Source: an uncultured Saprospiraceae bacterium (GTDB lineage Bacteria > Bacteroidota > Bacteroidia > Chitinophagales > Saprospiraceae). From it: DNA of 64,000 nucleotides. The notes under the pieces were generated by a model, which made no database searches, was not told the origin of the DNA, and saw only the letters and a program-made list of their open reading frames with translations. The translations under genes were made by a program, and so were the position numbers. Positions within the stretch are counted from its first letter, which is position 1, and each line of letters begins with the position of its first letter. Location of the stretch: the NCBI GenBank assembly GCA_937926205.1, contig CALEYL010000053.1:1-64000 (forward strand). Direction: 5' to 3'. Positions 10,401 through 19,045 of this stretch are shown here, piece after piece.

Positions 10401-10917
10401 CAGGCTGCTTGAGCACTATTACGAGATTGAAGCTGGTATAGGCGTACACAAATCCCCTGCATTGTACGGTGCATTTCCAACAGATCCTTATTCGCATACG
10501 CCACAACACCGGGGCGCGCAGCAGCCCGGCATGACTGGCCAGGTGAAAGAAGACATATTGGTTCGGTTTGGTGAATTGGGCGTTTTTGTACAGGCAGGTA
10601 AACTGTTTTTCAATCCTTGCTTACTTCGGAAATCAGAGTTTTTACAGGAAGCTCAGACATTTGAGTACATTGATGTTCGCAACGAACACAGACAAATTCA
10701 CCTGGAGCCGAATTCGCTTTGTTTTACTTTTTGCCAAACCCCTGTGATATACAGAGTCCGGGAGCAATCCGGATTGGAAATTGCCTTTTCCGATGGAAAA
10801 TCGACCGTTTTTGATTCCCTGGAATTGGATCCGGAAACCAGCAGAAAAGTATTTCAGCGAAAAGGAGCGGTGCAACAGATTTTCGTTTCCGTTTCTCCGG
10901 CGATTCTGAAAGATTAA
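7450..10917 (+). CDS. GH149-like beta-1,3-oligoglucan phosphorylase
   Basis: The 1155-aa product has no signal peptide, so it is cytosolic. Length, the N-terminal beta-rich super-sandwich-like part and the (alpha/alpha)6-type centre fit the phosphorylase families related to GH94. The motif PEWNDANNALVG (residues 649-660, Asp653 in the position of the phosphorylase catalytic acid) is characteristic. Among those families, the large size and the neighbourhood of GH16, GH17 and GH30 best match GH149, whose members phosphorolyse beta-1,3-gluco-oligosaccharides to alpha-glucose-1-phosphate. The first codon is GTG at 7450; a downstream ATG at 7507 is an alternative. It would spare ATP when laminarin oligosaccharides are used. 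The exact family call is from recall, not a search. Confidence 0.8.
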   Translation: MNQASTSDKATYAAGNKVEMEMVVHETEHYLKISNCDAMPPFFMSIVSDSNHWMFLSSNGGITAGRKNPEFALFPYYTDDKITEFADLTGSKSIFQIQTEGGVLVWEPFSERFTDRYTIRRNLYKSIYSNKVIFEEINLDLGLVFRYQWNTSKTFGFVKKAELINTSGVECKITLLDGIQNILPYGVPSSLQATTSNLVDAYKRSELDPATGVGIFALSAIIADKAEPSEALKANIAWSLGIKNATYLLSSGQLGKFRKRQPIQNEHDVKGEKGAYFITTDILLPANSEKKWVIVANVNQSHSQVIALCRSIQENAGLEKQIQEDIDAGTQNLIQLVASADGLQFSSDKLNDTRHFSNVLFNIMRGGIFDDNYKIEKADFVRYLSKANRDVVARNQDFLGDLEAICAHSELQNRLLKSGDADLIRLGIEYLPLKFSRRHGDPSRPWNYFTINTQNETDGSKVLDYEGNWRDLFQNWEALTYSYPEFISGMIFKFLNATTFDGYNPYRVTKDGFDWETIEPDNPWSYIGYWGDHQIIYLQKLLELIERYQPGALQSYFDKEWFVYAAVPYIIKPYDLILKNPKETIEFDHKWDTNIRNRRKALGADGALLTVESNAIYRVNFLEKILATLLAKVSNLIPEAGIWMNTQRPEWNDANNALVGNGVSMVTLYYLRRFLKFFNNILEGVDTESIKLSDELASCYHGIRETLLEFSPLLAKSITDKDRKTILDRMGLAASTYRQHIYQNGFGGNKSGISLSELQAFIQVCLDFTEHSIRANQRADKLYHAYNLMTVNDTGISCSHLSEMLEGQVAVLSSGYLSSEEALEVLDALKNSALFRKDQYSYILYPNKDLPGFLQKNTIPAPDARASELIQKLAADGNTQVIERDILGEFHFNGNFKNAQDLDQALAALSEGTYKELVARERAFLLDIFEKIFNHKAFTGRSGTFFSYEGLGSIYWHMVSKLALAVQECCLKAIEEHADPVVTGRLLEHYYEIEAGIGVHKSPALYGAFPTDPYSHTPQHRGAQQPGMTGQVKEDILVRFGELGVFVQAGKLFFNPCLLRKSEFLQEAQTFEYIDVRNEHRQIHLEPNSLCFTFCQTPVIYRVREQSGLEIAFSDGKSTVFDSLELDPETSRKVFQRKGAVQQIFVSVSPAILKD

Positions 10918-10941
10918 ACCGTTTTTTGATAAAGACATGAC

Positions 10942-12189
10942 ATGAGGGGTATCTGTCAAATATTGATTTTTTCTATGGCAATGACGTTGTTGACTTCGTG
11001 TGCTTCCATACCTATGGCTGCTGACAAAACTGCAGCCGAGATATTGGGTAATCCCGACTATCCGGCCATTTCTTTTGGCGCTTATCGGGACAAAACCAGA
11101 GACATTCAGCCGACCATCTCTCAACTGAAGGAAGACCTGTTGATCTTATCAGCTTTAGGCGTTAAATTACTCAGGACTTACAATGTCCAGTACAATGAGG
11201 CATCCAATCTGCTGGAAGCCATACGCCAGTTGAAGCAAGACAATCCCAAATATGAAATGTATGTGATGCTGGGCGCCTGGATTGATTGTAAAAACGCCTG
11301 GACGGCACTCCCCCCGGATCACGAACTGGAAAGCGAGCACAATGCAGCAGAAATTGCCCGGGCTGTCGCCCTCGCAAAGCGGTATCCTGATGTTGTGAAA
11401 ATTATTGCCGTGGGGAATGAAGCGATGGTGAAATGGGCTGCGCTTTACTACGTACAACCCGGGGTTATTCTGAAGTGGGTGGAACATTTACAAGATCTGA
11501 AAAAGCAGGGAGAATTGCCCAAAACCCTTTGGATCACCAGCTCTGACAATTTTGCCTCCTGGGGTGGCGGCGGCCCCGAATATCATGTAGAAGACCTGAA
11601 CAAGCTGATTAAAGCGGTTGATTTCATCTCCATGCACACCTACCCCATGCACGACACCCATTACAATCCGGAATTCTGGGGTGTACGGGAAAATGAAGCA
11701 GGCTTGCCGGACCTGGAAAAAACCCATGCCGCCATGCTGCGTGCAAGGGATTATGCCATCAATCAGTACAAGAGCGTGGTCAAATACATGAAAAGTCTTG
11801 GTGTAAATAAGCCGGTGCATATTGGCGAGACTGGATGGACGACGAGCTGTAACGGGCATTATGGCGATAAAGGCTCCAGAGCAGTAGATGAATACAAATC
11901 GGCTTTGTATTACCGACATATGCGTGAATGGACGACTAATGCTCAGATTGCCTGCTTTTACTTCGAAGCCTTCGACGAGCCCTGGAAAGATGCGGCCAAT
12001 CCGGGTGGCTCGGAAAACCATTTTGGGCTTTTCACTGTGGATGCTCAGGCAAAATATGCCCTTTGGGATTTAGTAGATTCCGGTACGTTTGACGGACTGA
12101 TGCGAGACGGCAAACCCATTACCAAAACATACAACGGCGACAAAGAGGCGATGATGAAAACGGTAAAAGTGCCTCCTTCCAGGAAATAA
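10942..12189 (+). CDS. GH17 beta-1,3-glucanase/transglycosylase lipoprotein
   Basis: A 415-aa protein with a lipoprotein leader ending LLTSC (Cys20), so periplasmic or surface-anchored. The GH17 barrel shows VKLLRTYNV near 74-82, the acid/base motif VGNEA (Glu160) and the nucleophile motif IGETGW (Glu296), with the late FDEPWK motif near 345. GH17 enzymes hydrolyse or rearrange beta-1,3-glucans. It is 24 bp after the phosphorylase gene and 12 bp before the GH30 gene, clearly one operon. It is only distantly similar to the two cytosolic GH17 domains downstream, suggesting a different role from theirs. Confidence 0.92.
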   Translation: MRGICQILIFSMAMTLLTSCASIPMAADKTAAEILGNPDYPAISFGAYRDKTRDIQPTISQLKEDLLILSALGVKLLRTYNVQYNEASNLLEAIRQLKQDNPKYEMYVMLGAWIDCKNAWTALPPDHELESEHNAAEIARAVALAKRYPDVVKIIAVGNEAMVKWAALYYVQPGVILKWVEHLQDLKKQGELPKTLWITSSDNFASWGGGGPEYHVEDLNKLIKAVDFISMHTYPMHDTHYNPEFWGVRENEAGLPDLEKTHAAMLRARDYAINQYKSVVKYMKSLGVNKPVHIGETGWTTSCNGHYGDKGSRAVDEYKSALYYRHMREWTTNAQIACFYFEAFDEPWKDAANPGGSENHFGLFTVDAQAKYALWDLVDSGTFDGLMRDGKPITKTYNGDKEAMMKTVKVPPSRK

Positions 12190-12201
12190 ACGATTCGCGA
12201 T

Positions 12202-13713
12202 ATGAAGCTTATTACGTTATATACGACTTCTCTACTTTTCATAGTGATCCTGATGGGTAGCTGTGCAAACCCGACGACGATGCAGGTGGATATATATGAA
12301 ACATCTGAAAGCGGCAACAAGCTGACCAAACTGACCGAATTCCCGGAAGTTGCAAACAAGGTGCAGCTTACCATTTTACCTGAAGAAAAATTCCAGACGA
12401 TAACCGGTATTGGCGGATCTTTTACCGAGGCTTCTGCCCACCTCCTTAATCAATTGAGCCCGGAAAACCGGAACAAGGTTCTGGAGGCTTATTTTGGAGA
12501 ATCGGGCGCCAGGTATTCCCTGACCCGCACACATATGAATTCCTGCGATTTTTCGCTCGGCAATTACTCCTACGCGCCGGTTGCAGACGACATAGAATTG
12601 AAGGATTTTTCTATTGCGGAAGACCTGAACGACATTGTCCCCATGATCAAGGACGCTAAAGCCATTTCTCGTGAAGGCTTCAAAATCATAGCATCCCCCT
12701 GGACAGCGCCTCCGTGGATGAAAGACAACAATGACTGGCGCGGGGGAAAATTATTACCCAAATATTACGATACCTGGGCCTTATTTTTTTCTAAATACCT
12801 GGACGCGTTCAGCGCAGAAGGCATTGATATATGGGGATTTACAGTTGAAAATGAACCTTTGGGAAACGACAGCAACTGGGAAAGCATGCTCTATACGCCT
12901 CAGGAAATGACTGATTTTGTAAAAAATCACCTGGGGCCAAAATTGAAAGCTACCGGCCACAAGGTGAAAATTTTAGGGTTCGATCAGAATCGCGACGGAG
13001 AGCTGAAAAAATGGGTGGATGTGATGTTTGCGGATGAAGCAGCCAAAACATACTTCGATGGCACGGCAGTGCATTGGTATGCAAGTACCTATGATTATTT
13101 CCCGGATGCGCTGCAATACGTCCACCGCAAAGCGCCCGACAAACATTTGATCCACTCGGAAGGCTGTATAGATGCTCAGGTTCCAAGGTGGAAAGACGAT
13201 GCCTGGTATTGGTCGAAAGAAGCCAAAGATTGGGGATGGGACTGGGCGCCGGAAGACCAAAAGTACCTGCACCCAAAATATGTGCCGGTATTCCGCTATG
13301 CGCGCGACATCATCGGCTGCCTCAATAATTGGGTAGACGGATGGATAGACTGGAACATGGTGCTGGACAAACAGGGCGGTCCCAACTGGGCAAAGAATTG
13401 GTGTATAGCCCCTGTCATTGTTGACCCTGAACAAGATGAAGTGTATTTCACGCCCCTGTATTATACCATGGCCCACTTCAGCCGGTTCATAAGGCCCGGC
13501 GCTGTCCGCATCGGTTTCCGAAACAACGACGAATCACTCATGGTGACGGCGGCACAAAACCCCGATGGCTCCATTGCCGTGGTGGTGTTTAATCCCGGTG
13601 AAAATGATAAAACATTCTCTCTATCACTCAGTGAAAAATCCGCCCACATAAACATCAGCGCAAAAGCGATTCAAACCATCTTGATCAATAAACGAAACAT
13701 CAGCCATGAGTAA
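12202..13713 (+). CDS. GH30 beta-glucosidase / beta-1,6-glucanase lipoprotein
   Basis: The 503-aa lipoprotein (Cys21 in LMGSC) carries a full GH30 domain: GIGGSFTEAS near 69-78, FKIIASPWTAPPWMK near 160-174, the acid/base TVENEP (Glu218) and the nucleophile HSEGC (Glu320), followed by the C-terminal beta-sandwich. In laminarin loci GH30 enzymes usually remove beta-1,6 branches or release glucose from beta-linked ends. Which of these applies cannot be read from the sequence. The last 8 bp overlap the start of the symporter gene, so the two are probably translationally coupled. Confidence 0.93.
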   Translation: MKLITLYTTSLLFIVILMGSCANPTTMQVDIYETSESGNKLTKLTEFPEVANKVQLTILPEEKFQTITGIGGSFTEASAHLLNQLSPENRNKVLEAYFGESGARYSLTRTHMNSCDFSLGNYSYAPVADDIELKDFSIAEDLNDIVPMIKDAKAISREGFKIIASPWTAPPWMKDNNDWRGGKLLPKYYDTWALFFSKYLDAFSAEGIDIWGFTVENEPLGNDSNWESMLYTPQEMTDFVKNHLGPKLKATGHKVKILGFDQNRDGELKKWVDVMFADEAAKTYFDGTAVHWYASTYDYFPDALQYVHRKAPDKHLIHSEGCIDAQVPRWKDDAWYWSKEAKDWGWDWAPEDQKYLHPKYVPVFRYARDIIGCLNNWVDGWIDWNMVLDKQGGPNWAKNWCIAPVIVDPEQDEVYFTPLYYTMAHFSRFIRPGAVRIGFRNNDESLMVTAAQNPDGSIAVVVFNPGENDKTFSLSLSEKSAHINISAKAIQTILINKRNISHE

Positions 13714-16054
13714 CGCAGCAAATACTTCGCACAAAGTTCCTTTAGGGCAAAAGGTCGCCTTCGGATTAGGAATGCTCGCTAACCAAATGTTCCCTGCTGC
13801 CCTGGGGATCTTCATGGTCGTTTTGGTGCAGGATTTGGGCTTCCCGGGCTGGATGTGGGGCATCCTGTTTTTCCTTCCACGGGTCTATGATTCTCTTACA
13901 GACCCTATCATGGGTTTTATCTCCGACAACACCCGCTCTGTGTGGGGCAGGCGCAGGCACTACGTTTTTTTGGGTGCTCTTATTATGGGGATCTCGTTTG
14001 TTGCGATGTGGCAGTTGCACCGGGAAAATGGGGTGCAATACAACTTCACCTACTTCCTGCTTTGGTCCATCGTATTCTATACAGGACTGACCATTTTCAG
14101 TGTGCCTTATGTAGCGATGGGCTATGAGATGAGCGATGATTTCCACGAACGTACCAACATCATGGCTGTTGCGCAGTGGATTGGGCAATGGGCCTGGGTG
14201 ATTGCCCCCTGGTTTTGGGTAGTCATGTATGACCCCTCCTGGTTCGAAAATGCAGATACAGCGACCCGAACCCTTTCTGTCTGGGTTGGCATATCTTGTA
14301 TGATTTTGGCCATGGTTCCTGCTTTTTTTATCAAAAGCAGATCCACCAAAGACGATAATAACCTTATTCCATTGAGCATGAGGAATATTGGAGGCAGCCT
14401 TAAAGAAATAATACGCGGGTTCAAGGAAGCTTTCAAGATTCGTCCGTTCAGGAAATTGTGCCTTTCGACTTTTTTCATTTTTAATGCTTTCAATACCGTC
14501 GCCTCTTTTTCCTTTTTCATCATTGTTTATCATTTATTCAGTGGCAATGCAGGAGCAGCGGGCCTTTGGCCGACGCTTTTCGGGAGCGTGGGAGCTTTAG
14601 TGACCACTTTTGCGGTAATTCCCACCGTGGCATGGATGTCCAAAAAAATGGGCAAAAAGAATGCGTTCATGCTCTCGCAGGCAATTTCCCTCATAGGATA
14701 TACTTTGTTTTGGTTCTTGTTTGTGCCGGGCAAGCCCTATATGTTCTTTTTTGCGCTTCCATTCTTTTCCTTCGGAATCGGCGGTTTATTCACCCTGATG
14801 ATGTCTATGACGGCAGATGTATGCGATTTGGACGAATTGAACACAGGTAAAAGACGGGAAGGCATTTTCGGTGCGATATATTGGTGGATGGTGAAGTTTG
14901 GTTTTGCCATTGCGGGGTTGTTGAGTGGCGCCATTATGACTTTGGTTGGGTTTGTTCCCAATGCAGAGGTTCAGCCGGAAGGTGCTGTAGCTGGATTAAG
15001 GTTTTTTTTCTCGGCTGTTCCCATCATCGGCACATTGGCTGCCATGTGGATCATGCGCAACTATGATGTGTCCGAAGAGCGGGCTCATGAAATACGGGCA
15101 GAAATAGACCGGAAAAAAGCAGCGAAGAATGGCTCTTCTGCTTATTTGCCAGGCAAACTCCTTTTACTGAAAGAGAAAGGGTTAAATTTGGATGCGATGG
15201 CCGGATTGGATTTCAGCGGGAAGACGACGGCGGAAATTAAATCCCTGTTTTCCGGGACGCTTCAAAACGGCATTCATGGATTGTGTTTCAGTCCATATAC
15301 CGAAGGCCAGAAAACGGGCGATATTTTGTCTGAAGCCCAGATCCGGCGGCGGATGGAAATCATCGCTCCCTATACGAAATGGGTACGTTCTTTTTCTTGT
15401 ACCGAAGGCAATGAATGGATTCCAAAAGTTGCACGGGACAAAGGCTTGAAAACCATGGCGGGCGCCTGGATTAGCCATGATGCGGAAAGGAACGAAAGAG
15501 AAATTAAAATGCTCGTGAAACTTGCGGAAGAAGGATTGGTGGACATCGCCGTTGTGGGCAATGAAGTATTGCTCCGCAATGAACTTTCCGAACAGGAAGT
15601 GATAAAATACATTCAAAAAGTAAGGGCTTTGCTCCCACAGCACATTCAGGTCGGATATGTGGATGCCTATTATCAGTTCGTGGAAAAACCGGCTTTGATC
15701 AATGCCTGCGATGTGGTATTGATAAACTGCTATCCATTTTGGGAAGGAGCCGATAGTGATTTTGCCCTGCGCTATATGCAGTACATGTACGATCTGGTAA
15801 AACAAAAAGCCAACGGCAAAAAAGTAATCATCTCTGAAACGGGATGGCCGGGCAAAGGGGAAGACGTAATGGAAGCCAAACCAACGGCTGACAATGCGAT
15901 GAAATATTTCATCAATACCCAACAATGGGCCAATAGCGAAAACATCGAACTGTTCTATTTCTCCTCATTTGACGAAACATGGAAAGTGCATCACGAAGGT
16001 GAAACAGGCACACAATGGGGGCTGTGGGACAAGGATGAAAAATTGAAATACTGA
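13706..16054 (+). CDS. GPH/MFS sugar symporter fused to a cytosolic GH17 domain
   Basis: Residues 1-460 are a 12-helix glycoside-pentoside-hexuronide type symporter: DPIMGFISDNTRS near 70-82 matches the family signature, and the cytoplasmic loop GRRRHYVF follows. After a charged linker (~460-478) a complete GH17 domain runs to residue 782, with VGNEVL (Glu620) and SETGWP (Glu711). The fusion is one uninterrupted frame. Family topology places both ends in the cytoplasm, so the enzyme would sit at the exit of the transporter. Its GH17 domain aligns end to end with the stand-alone protein encoded next. This suggests a gene duplication followed by fusion, coupling oligosaccharide import to cleavage or transglycosylation. 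Confidence 0.92.
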   Translation: MSNAANTSHKVPLGQKVAFGLGMLANQMFPAALGIFMVVLVQDLGFPGWMWGILFFLPRVYDSLTDPIMGFISDNTRSVWGRRRHYVFLGALIMGISFVAMWQLHRENGVQYNFTYFLLWSIVFYTGLTIFSVPYVAMGYEMSDDFHERTNIMAVAQWIGQWAWVIAPWFWVVMYDPSWFENADTATRTLSVWVGISCMILAMVPAFFIKSRSTKDDNNLIPLSMRNIGGSLKEIIRGFKEAFKIRPFRKLCLSTFFIFNAFNTVASFSFFIIVYHLFSGNAGAAGLWPTLFGSVGALVTTFAVIPTVAWMSKKMGKKNAFMLSQAISLIGYTLFWFLFVPGKPYMFFFALPFFSFGIGGLFTLMMSMTADVCDLDELNTGKRREGIFGAIYWWMVKFGFAIAGLLSGAIMTLVGFVPNAEVQPEGAVAGLRFFFSAVPIIGTLAAMWIMRNYDVSEERAHEIRAEIDRKKAAKNGSSAYLPGKLLLLKEKGLNLDAMAGLDFSGKTTAEIKSLFSGTLQNGIHGLCFSPYTEGQKTGDILSEAQIRRRMEIIAPYTKWVRSFSCTEGNEWIPKVARDKGLKTMAGAWISHDAERNEREIKMLVKLAEEGLVDIAVVGNEVLLRNELSEQEVIKYIQKVRALLPQHIQVGYVDAYYQFVEKPALINACDVVLINCYPFWEGADSDFALRYMQYMYDLVKQKANGKKVIISETGWPGKGEDVMEAKPTADNAMKYFINTQQWANSENIELFYFSSFDETWKVHHEGETGTQWGLWDKDEKLKY

Positions 16055-16102
16055 CCGGCGGTTAGTCCAACAAACAATCAAATCATCAAAAGATTATCAA
16101 CC

Positions 16103-17008
16103 ATGTCATTCAGGGCAGAAAAATACCTAAGTTTCAAGAAGCCAGGGCTGGCTCAAAATGAAAGTTTTTTTGACGACAAGTCCGAAGAGGACATCCGTAG
16201 TTTGTTTCTGGAAGTATTGCACGGTGGTGTTCATGGGTTCTGTTTCAGTCTCTATGAAGAGGGCCAAAAACCCGGCGATATTGTCTCCGATGCACAAATC
16301 AGACGCCGGCTTCAGATTTTGAAACCCTATACGCAATGGGTCCGCTCATTTTCCTGCATTGAAGGCAATGAGTTGATCCCTCAAATTGCCAGAGAGCTCG
16401 GCATCAAGACTTTGGTAGGCGCCTGGCTGGGAAAGGACGAAGATAAAAACCGCCAGGAAATTGAAAACCTGATTCAGTTAGCGAAGGATGGGTTTGTAGA
16501 TATTGCGGCGGTAGGAAACGAGGTATTGTACCGAAACGACTTGTCGAAAGAAGCGCTTCTGAATTACATCGCCCAGGTAAAAGAAGCCATTCCTGGTATT
16601 CCCGTTGGCTATGTGGATGCTTACTACGAATTTGTACAGGAGCCTGACATAACAGCGGCTTGTGATGTGATTTTATGCAACTGTTATCCCTATTGGGAAG
16701 GTACCGGGTTCAGGTATTCGCTTCAACATGCGCAGCAGATGTTCAATCAGGTCCTTCAGGCAGCAAATGGAAAGCAGGTCATCATCACAGAGACCGGCTG
16801 GCCGAGTCAGGGAGAAAGTTTGGGCGATGCCGTCCCTTCTCACTGGAATGCCATGAAATATTTCATCAACACCGAATTATGGGCAATGGATGAAAACATC
16901 GAGGTCTTTTATTTTTCCTCTTTTGACGAGTCCTGGAAGGTGGGCGCCGAAGGTGAAGTAGGCGCCTATTGGGGTATTTGGGACAAACACGAAAAGCTAA
17001 AATTTTGA
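16103..17008 (+). CDS. Cytosolic GH17 family protein
   Basis: A 301-aa GH17 domain without a signal peptide. VGNEV (Glu140) and TETGWP (Glu230) supply the acid/base and nucleophile. The N-terminal VHGFCFSLYEEGQKPGD and C-terminal FDESWK(V)...WGIWDKHEKL are nearly superposable on the fused domain encoded immediately upstream, so the two are tandem paralogues. It probably trims or rearranges imported beta-1,3-glucan oligosaccharides for the phosphorylase. It lies 48 bp after the fusion gene, in the same operon. Confidence 0.9.
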   Translation: MSFRAEKYLSFKKPGLAQNESFFDDKSEEDIRSLFLEVLHGGVHGFCFSLYEEGQKPGDIVSDAQIRRRLQILKPYTQWVRSFSCIEGNELIPQIARELGIKTLVGAWLGKDEDKNRQEIENLIQLAKDGFVDIAAVGNEVLYRNDLSKEALLNYIAQVKEAIPGIPVGYVDAYYEFVQEPDITAACDVILCNCYPYWEGTGFRYSLQHAQQMFNQVLQAANGKQVIITETGWPSQGESLGDAVPSHWNAMKYFINTELWAMDENIEVFYFSSFDESWKVGAEGEVGAYWGIWDKHEKLKF

Positions 17009-17091
17009 AATAGAACAGAAACCTGGTCACTGATTCGTAGTGAGAACAAATCGTGAGGCTTCTGGTCATCATCTATCTAAACAGTTGAATT

Positions 17092-18936
17092 ATGAAAAAC
17101 TTTACATTTATTTTTCTGATGCTCATGGCATCACTAACATTTGCTCAAAACGCACCCATCAATTTTGAACCGGGCGGACAAGGTGCTTCCTGGACCTGGG
17201 CTGTCTTTGAAAACGCCACCAACCCGCCGCTGGAGATCATTGCCAATCCGGATGCAAGCGGGGCAAATACTTCTTCCACCGTAGCTAAGTTCACCGCTTT
17301 GCAAGCTGGAAATCCCTGGGCGGGCTGTGAGTCCCTGCATGGCGCTGACATTGGCCCATACGTGCTGAGCGCCAGCAATTCCATCATCAAAATCATGGTG
17401 TGGAAATCCGTCATCAGCGATGTGGGCATCAAGTTAGTTGCCACTACCGGCTGGGCACAACCGGAGAAAAAGGTCGCAAATACATTGATAAACCAGTGGG
17501 AGGAACTTACGTTCGATTTTTCCAACTATCCAAACCCGCCCGCTTCGGAAGGTCCGTACGACCAGATCGTCATTTTTCCTGACTTTAACCTGAGCGGAAG
17601 AACACAGGACAACATTGTGTATTTTGACAACATCACATTTAACCAATCGGGAGGCGCTGTCACAGAACCCGCCACGGCTGCGCCGACGCCCACTGTCGAT
17701 CCAGCAAATGTAATTTCCCTGTTCAGCGATGCTTATACCGATGTGACGGTCGACACCTGGAGAACGCCATGGTCGAACGCCACACTGGAAGACATTACCA
17801 TACAAGGCAATCCAACTAAGAAATACTCCTTGCTGGATTTTGTGGGCATAGAAACCATAGCCAGTCAATTGGACATCACCGGCATGACACATTTCCACCT
17901 TGATGTTTGGTCGGCAAACTTCACCTTCTTTGGGGTTAAATTAGTGGATTTTGGCGCTGATGGCGCTTTTGGCGGCGGCGATGATGTCGAGCACCAGGTC
18001 AACTTCGATGCACCGGCCCAGGGCCAGTGGATAGGCCTGGATATTCCACTGAGCGATTTTACGGGGCTGACAACAAGAGAGCACATCGCCCAGTATATTC
18101 TGGTGGGCCAGCCTACCGGAGCGAATACGGTCTATGTGGACAATGTGTACTTCTACACGGGCAACTCCGTCGCCACGGAACCTGCTACTGCTGCACCTAC
18201 GCCCACCGAAAATGCGGCCAATGTGATTTCCCTGTTCAGCGATGAGTACACCGATGTAACAGTAGATACCTGGAGAACGCCGTGGTCAAGCGCCGAGCTG
18301 GAAGACATTACCATTCAGGGCAACCCAACCAAAAAATACTCCCAATTGGATTTTGTGGGTATTGAAACGGTGGCCAGCCCGCTGAACGTTACAGACATGA
18401 CGCATTTCCACATTGATGTTTGGTCGGCAAACTTTACCTTCTTTGCGGTTAAATTAGTGGATTTTGGCGCTGATGGCGTTTTTGGAGGTGGTGATGACGT
18501 AGAGCACCAGATTAACTTCGATGCGCCGGCCCAGGGCCAGTGGGTAGAATTGGATATTCCGCTCAGCGATTTCACCGGCTTGACGACAAAAGAGCACATT
18601 GCCCAGTATATTCTGGTTGGCCAGCCCACAGGAGCAAATACCATCTTTGTAGACAATGTGTACTTTTTCAAGGATACAGGAACCAGTACGTATAATCCAA
18701 ATTCAGATCAAAACCTCATTAAGGCTTTCCCTAACCCAGTACAATTGGGCGGACAAGTTCAGTTAAGTGACCTGGCAGCACAGGTTGAGGTGTTTGATGT
18801 TGCCGGAAAACGGATCTTTACGTTGCAAAACACATCTGTCATTCCAACTTCTGCTATGAACCAGAAAGGAGTTTACCTTGTTAAGATGCGTCTTTCTGAC
18901 GGTGCAGTCGAAACAAAGAGGCTCGTTGTAGAATAA
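17092..18936 (+). CDS. T9SS-secreted protein with three glycan-binding-like modules
   Basis: The 614-aa product opens with a signal peptide (MKNFTFIFLMLMASLTFAQ) and ends with a type A T9SS sorting domain (FPNPVQLGG ... GVYLVKMRLSDG ... KRLVVE). Between are an N-terminal module (~20-185) related to those of the protein at 29155, and two nearly identical 171-residue modules, each starting ATAAPTPT and ending 'FVDNVYF' or a variant. The latter match the modules of the lipoprotein at 4708. No catalytic residues are evident. I infer cell-surface beta-glucan binding; the modules' CAZy family, if any, is unknown to me. It is probably the last gene of the operon, with a terminator 55 bp downstream. 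Confidence 0.85.
   Translation: MKNFTFIFLMLMASLTFAQNAPINFEPGGQGASWTWAVFENATNPPLEIIANPDASGANTSSTVAKFTALQAGNPWAGCESLHGADIGPYVLSASNSIIKIMVWKSVISDVGIKLVATTGWAQPEKKVANTLINQWEELTFDFSNYPNPPASEGPYDQIVIFPDFNLSGRTQDNIVYFDNITFNQSGGAVTEPATAAPTPTVDPANVISLFSDAYTDVTVDTWRTPWSNATLEDITIQGNPTKKYSLLDFVGIETIASQLDITGMTHFHLDVWSANFTFFGVKLVDFGADGAFGGGDDVEHQVNFDAPAQGQWIGLDIPLSDFTGLTTREHIAQYILVGQPTGANTVYVDNVYFYTGNSVATEPATAAPTPTENAANVISLFSDEYTDVTVDTWRTPWSSAELEDITIQGNPTKKYSQLDFVGIETVASPLNVTDMTHFHIDVWSANFTFFAVKLVDFGADGVFGGGDDVEHQINFDAPAQGQWVELDIPLSDFTGLTTKEHIAQYILVGQPTGANTIFVDNVYFFKDTGTSTYNPNSDQNLIKAFPNPVQLGGQVQLSDLAAQVEVFDVAGKRIFTLQNTSVIPTSAMNQKGVYLVKMRLSDGAVETKRLVVE
17665..18690 (+). repeat. Two in-frame 513-bp direct repeats within the T9SS binding protein
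   Basis: ATTTCCCTGTTCAGCGATG occurs at 17713 and 18226, a spacing of 513 bp (171 codons), and similarity extends over the whole unit with mostly scattered third-position differences. The near identity indicates a recent duplication or ongoing homogenisation of the binding module. Confidence 0.9.
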
Positions 18937-18990
18937 TTATAGTATATTTACAACAATTGCCGACGAGCAATTGATTTGTTCTACTGCTAA

Positions 18991-19024
18991 GAAAGCCGCC
19001 TCTGAAGAGACGGCTTTCTTTTCT
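18991..19024 (+). terminator. Rho-independent terminator of the plus-strand glucan operon
   Basis: GAAAGCCG (18991-18998) pairs with CGGCTTTC (19011-19018). Inside, CTCT pairs with AGAG around a GA loop, leaving one C/A mismatch; the stem is followed by TTTTCTT. The hairpin is nearly symmetric, so it may be used from both strands. It separates the operon from the regulator gene at 19046. Confidence 0.85.
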
Positions 19025-19045
19025 TATAACGTGATTTTCGTGATC

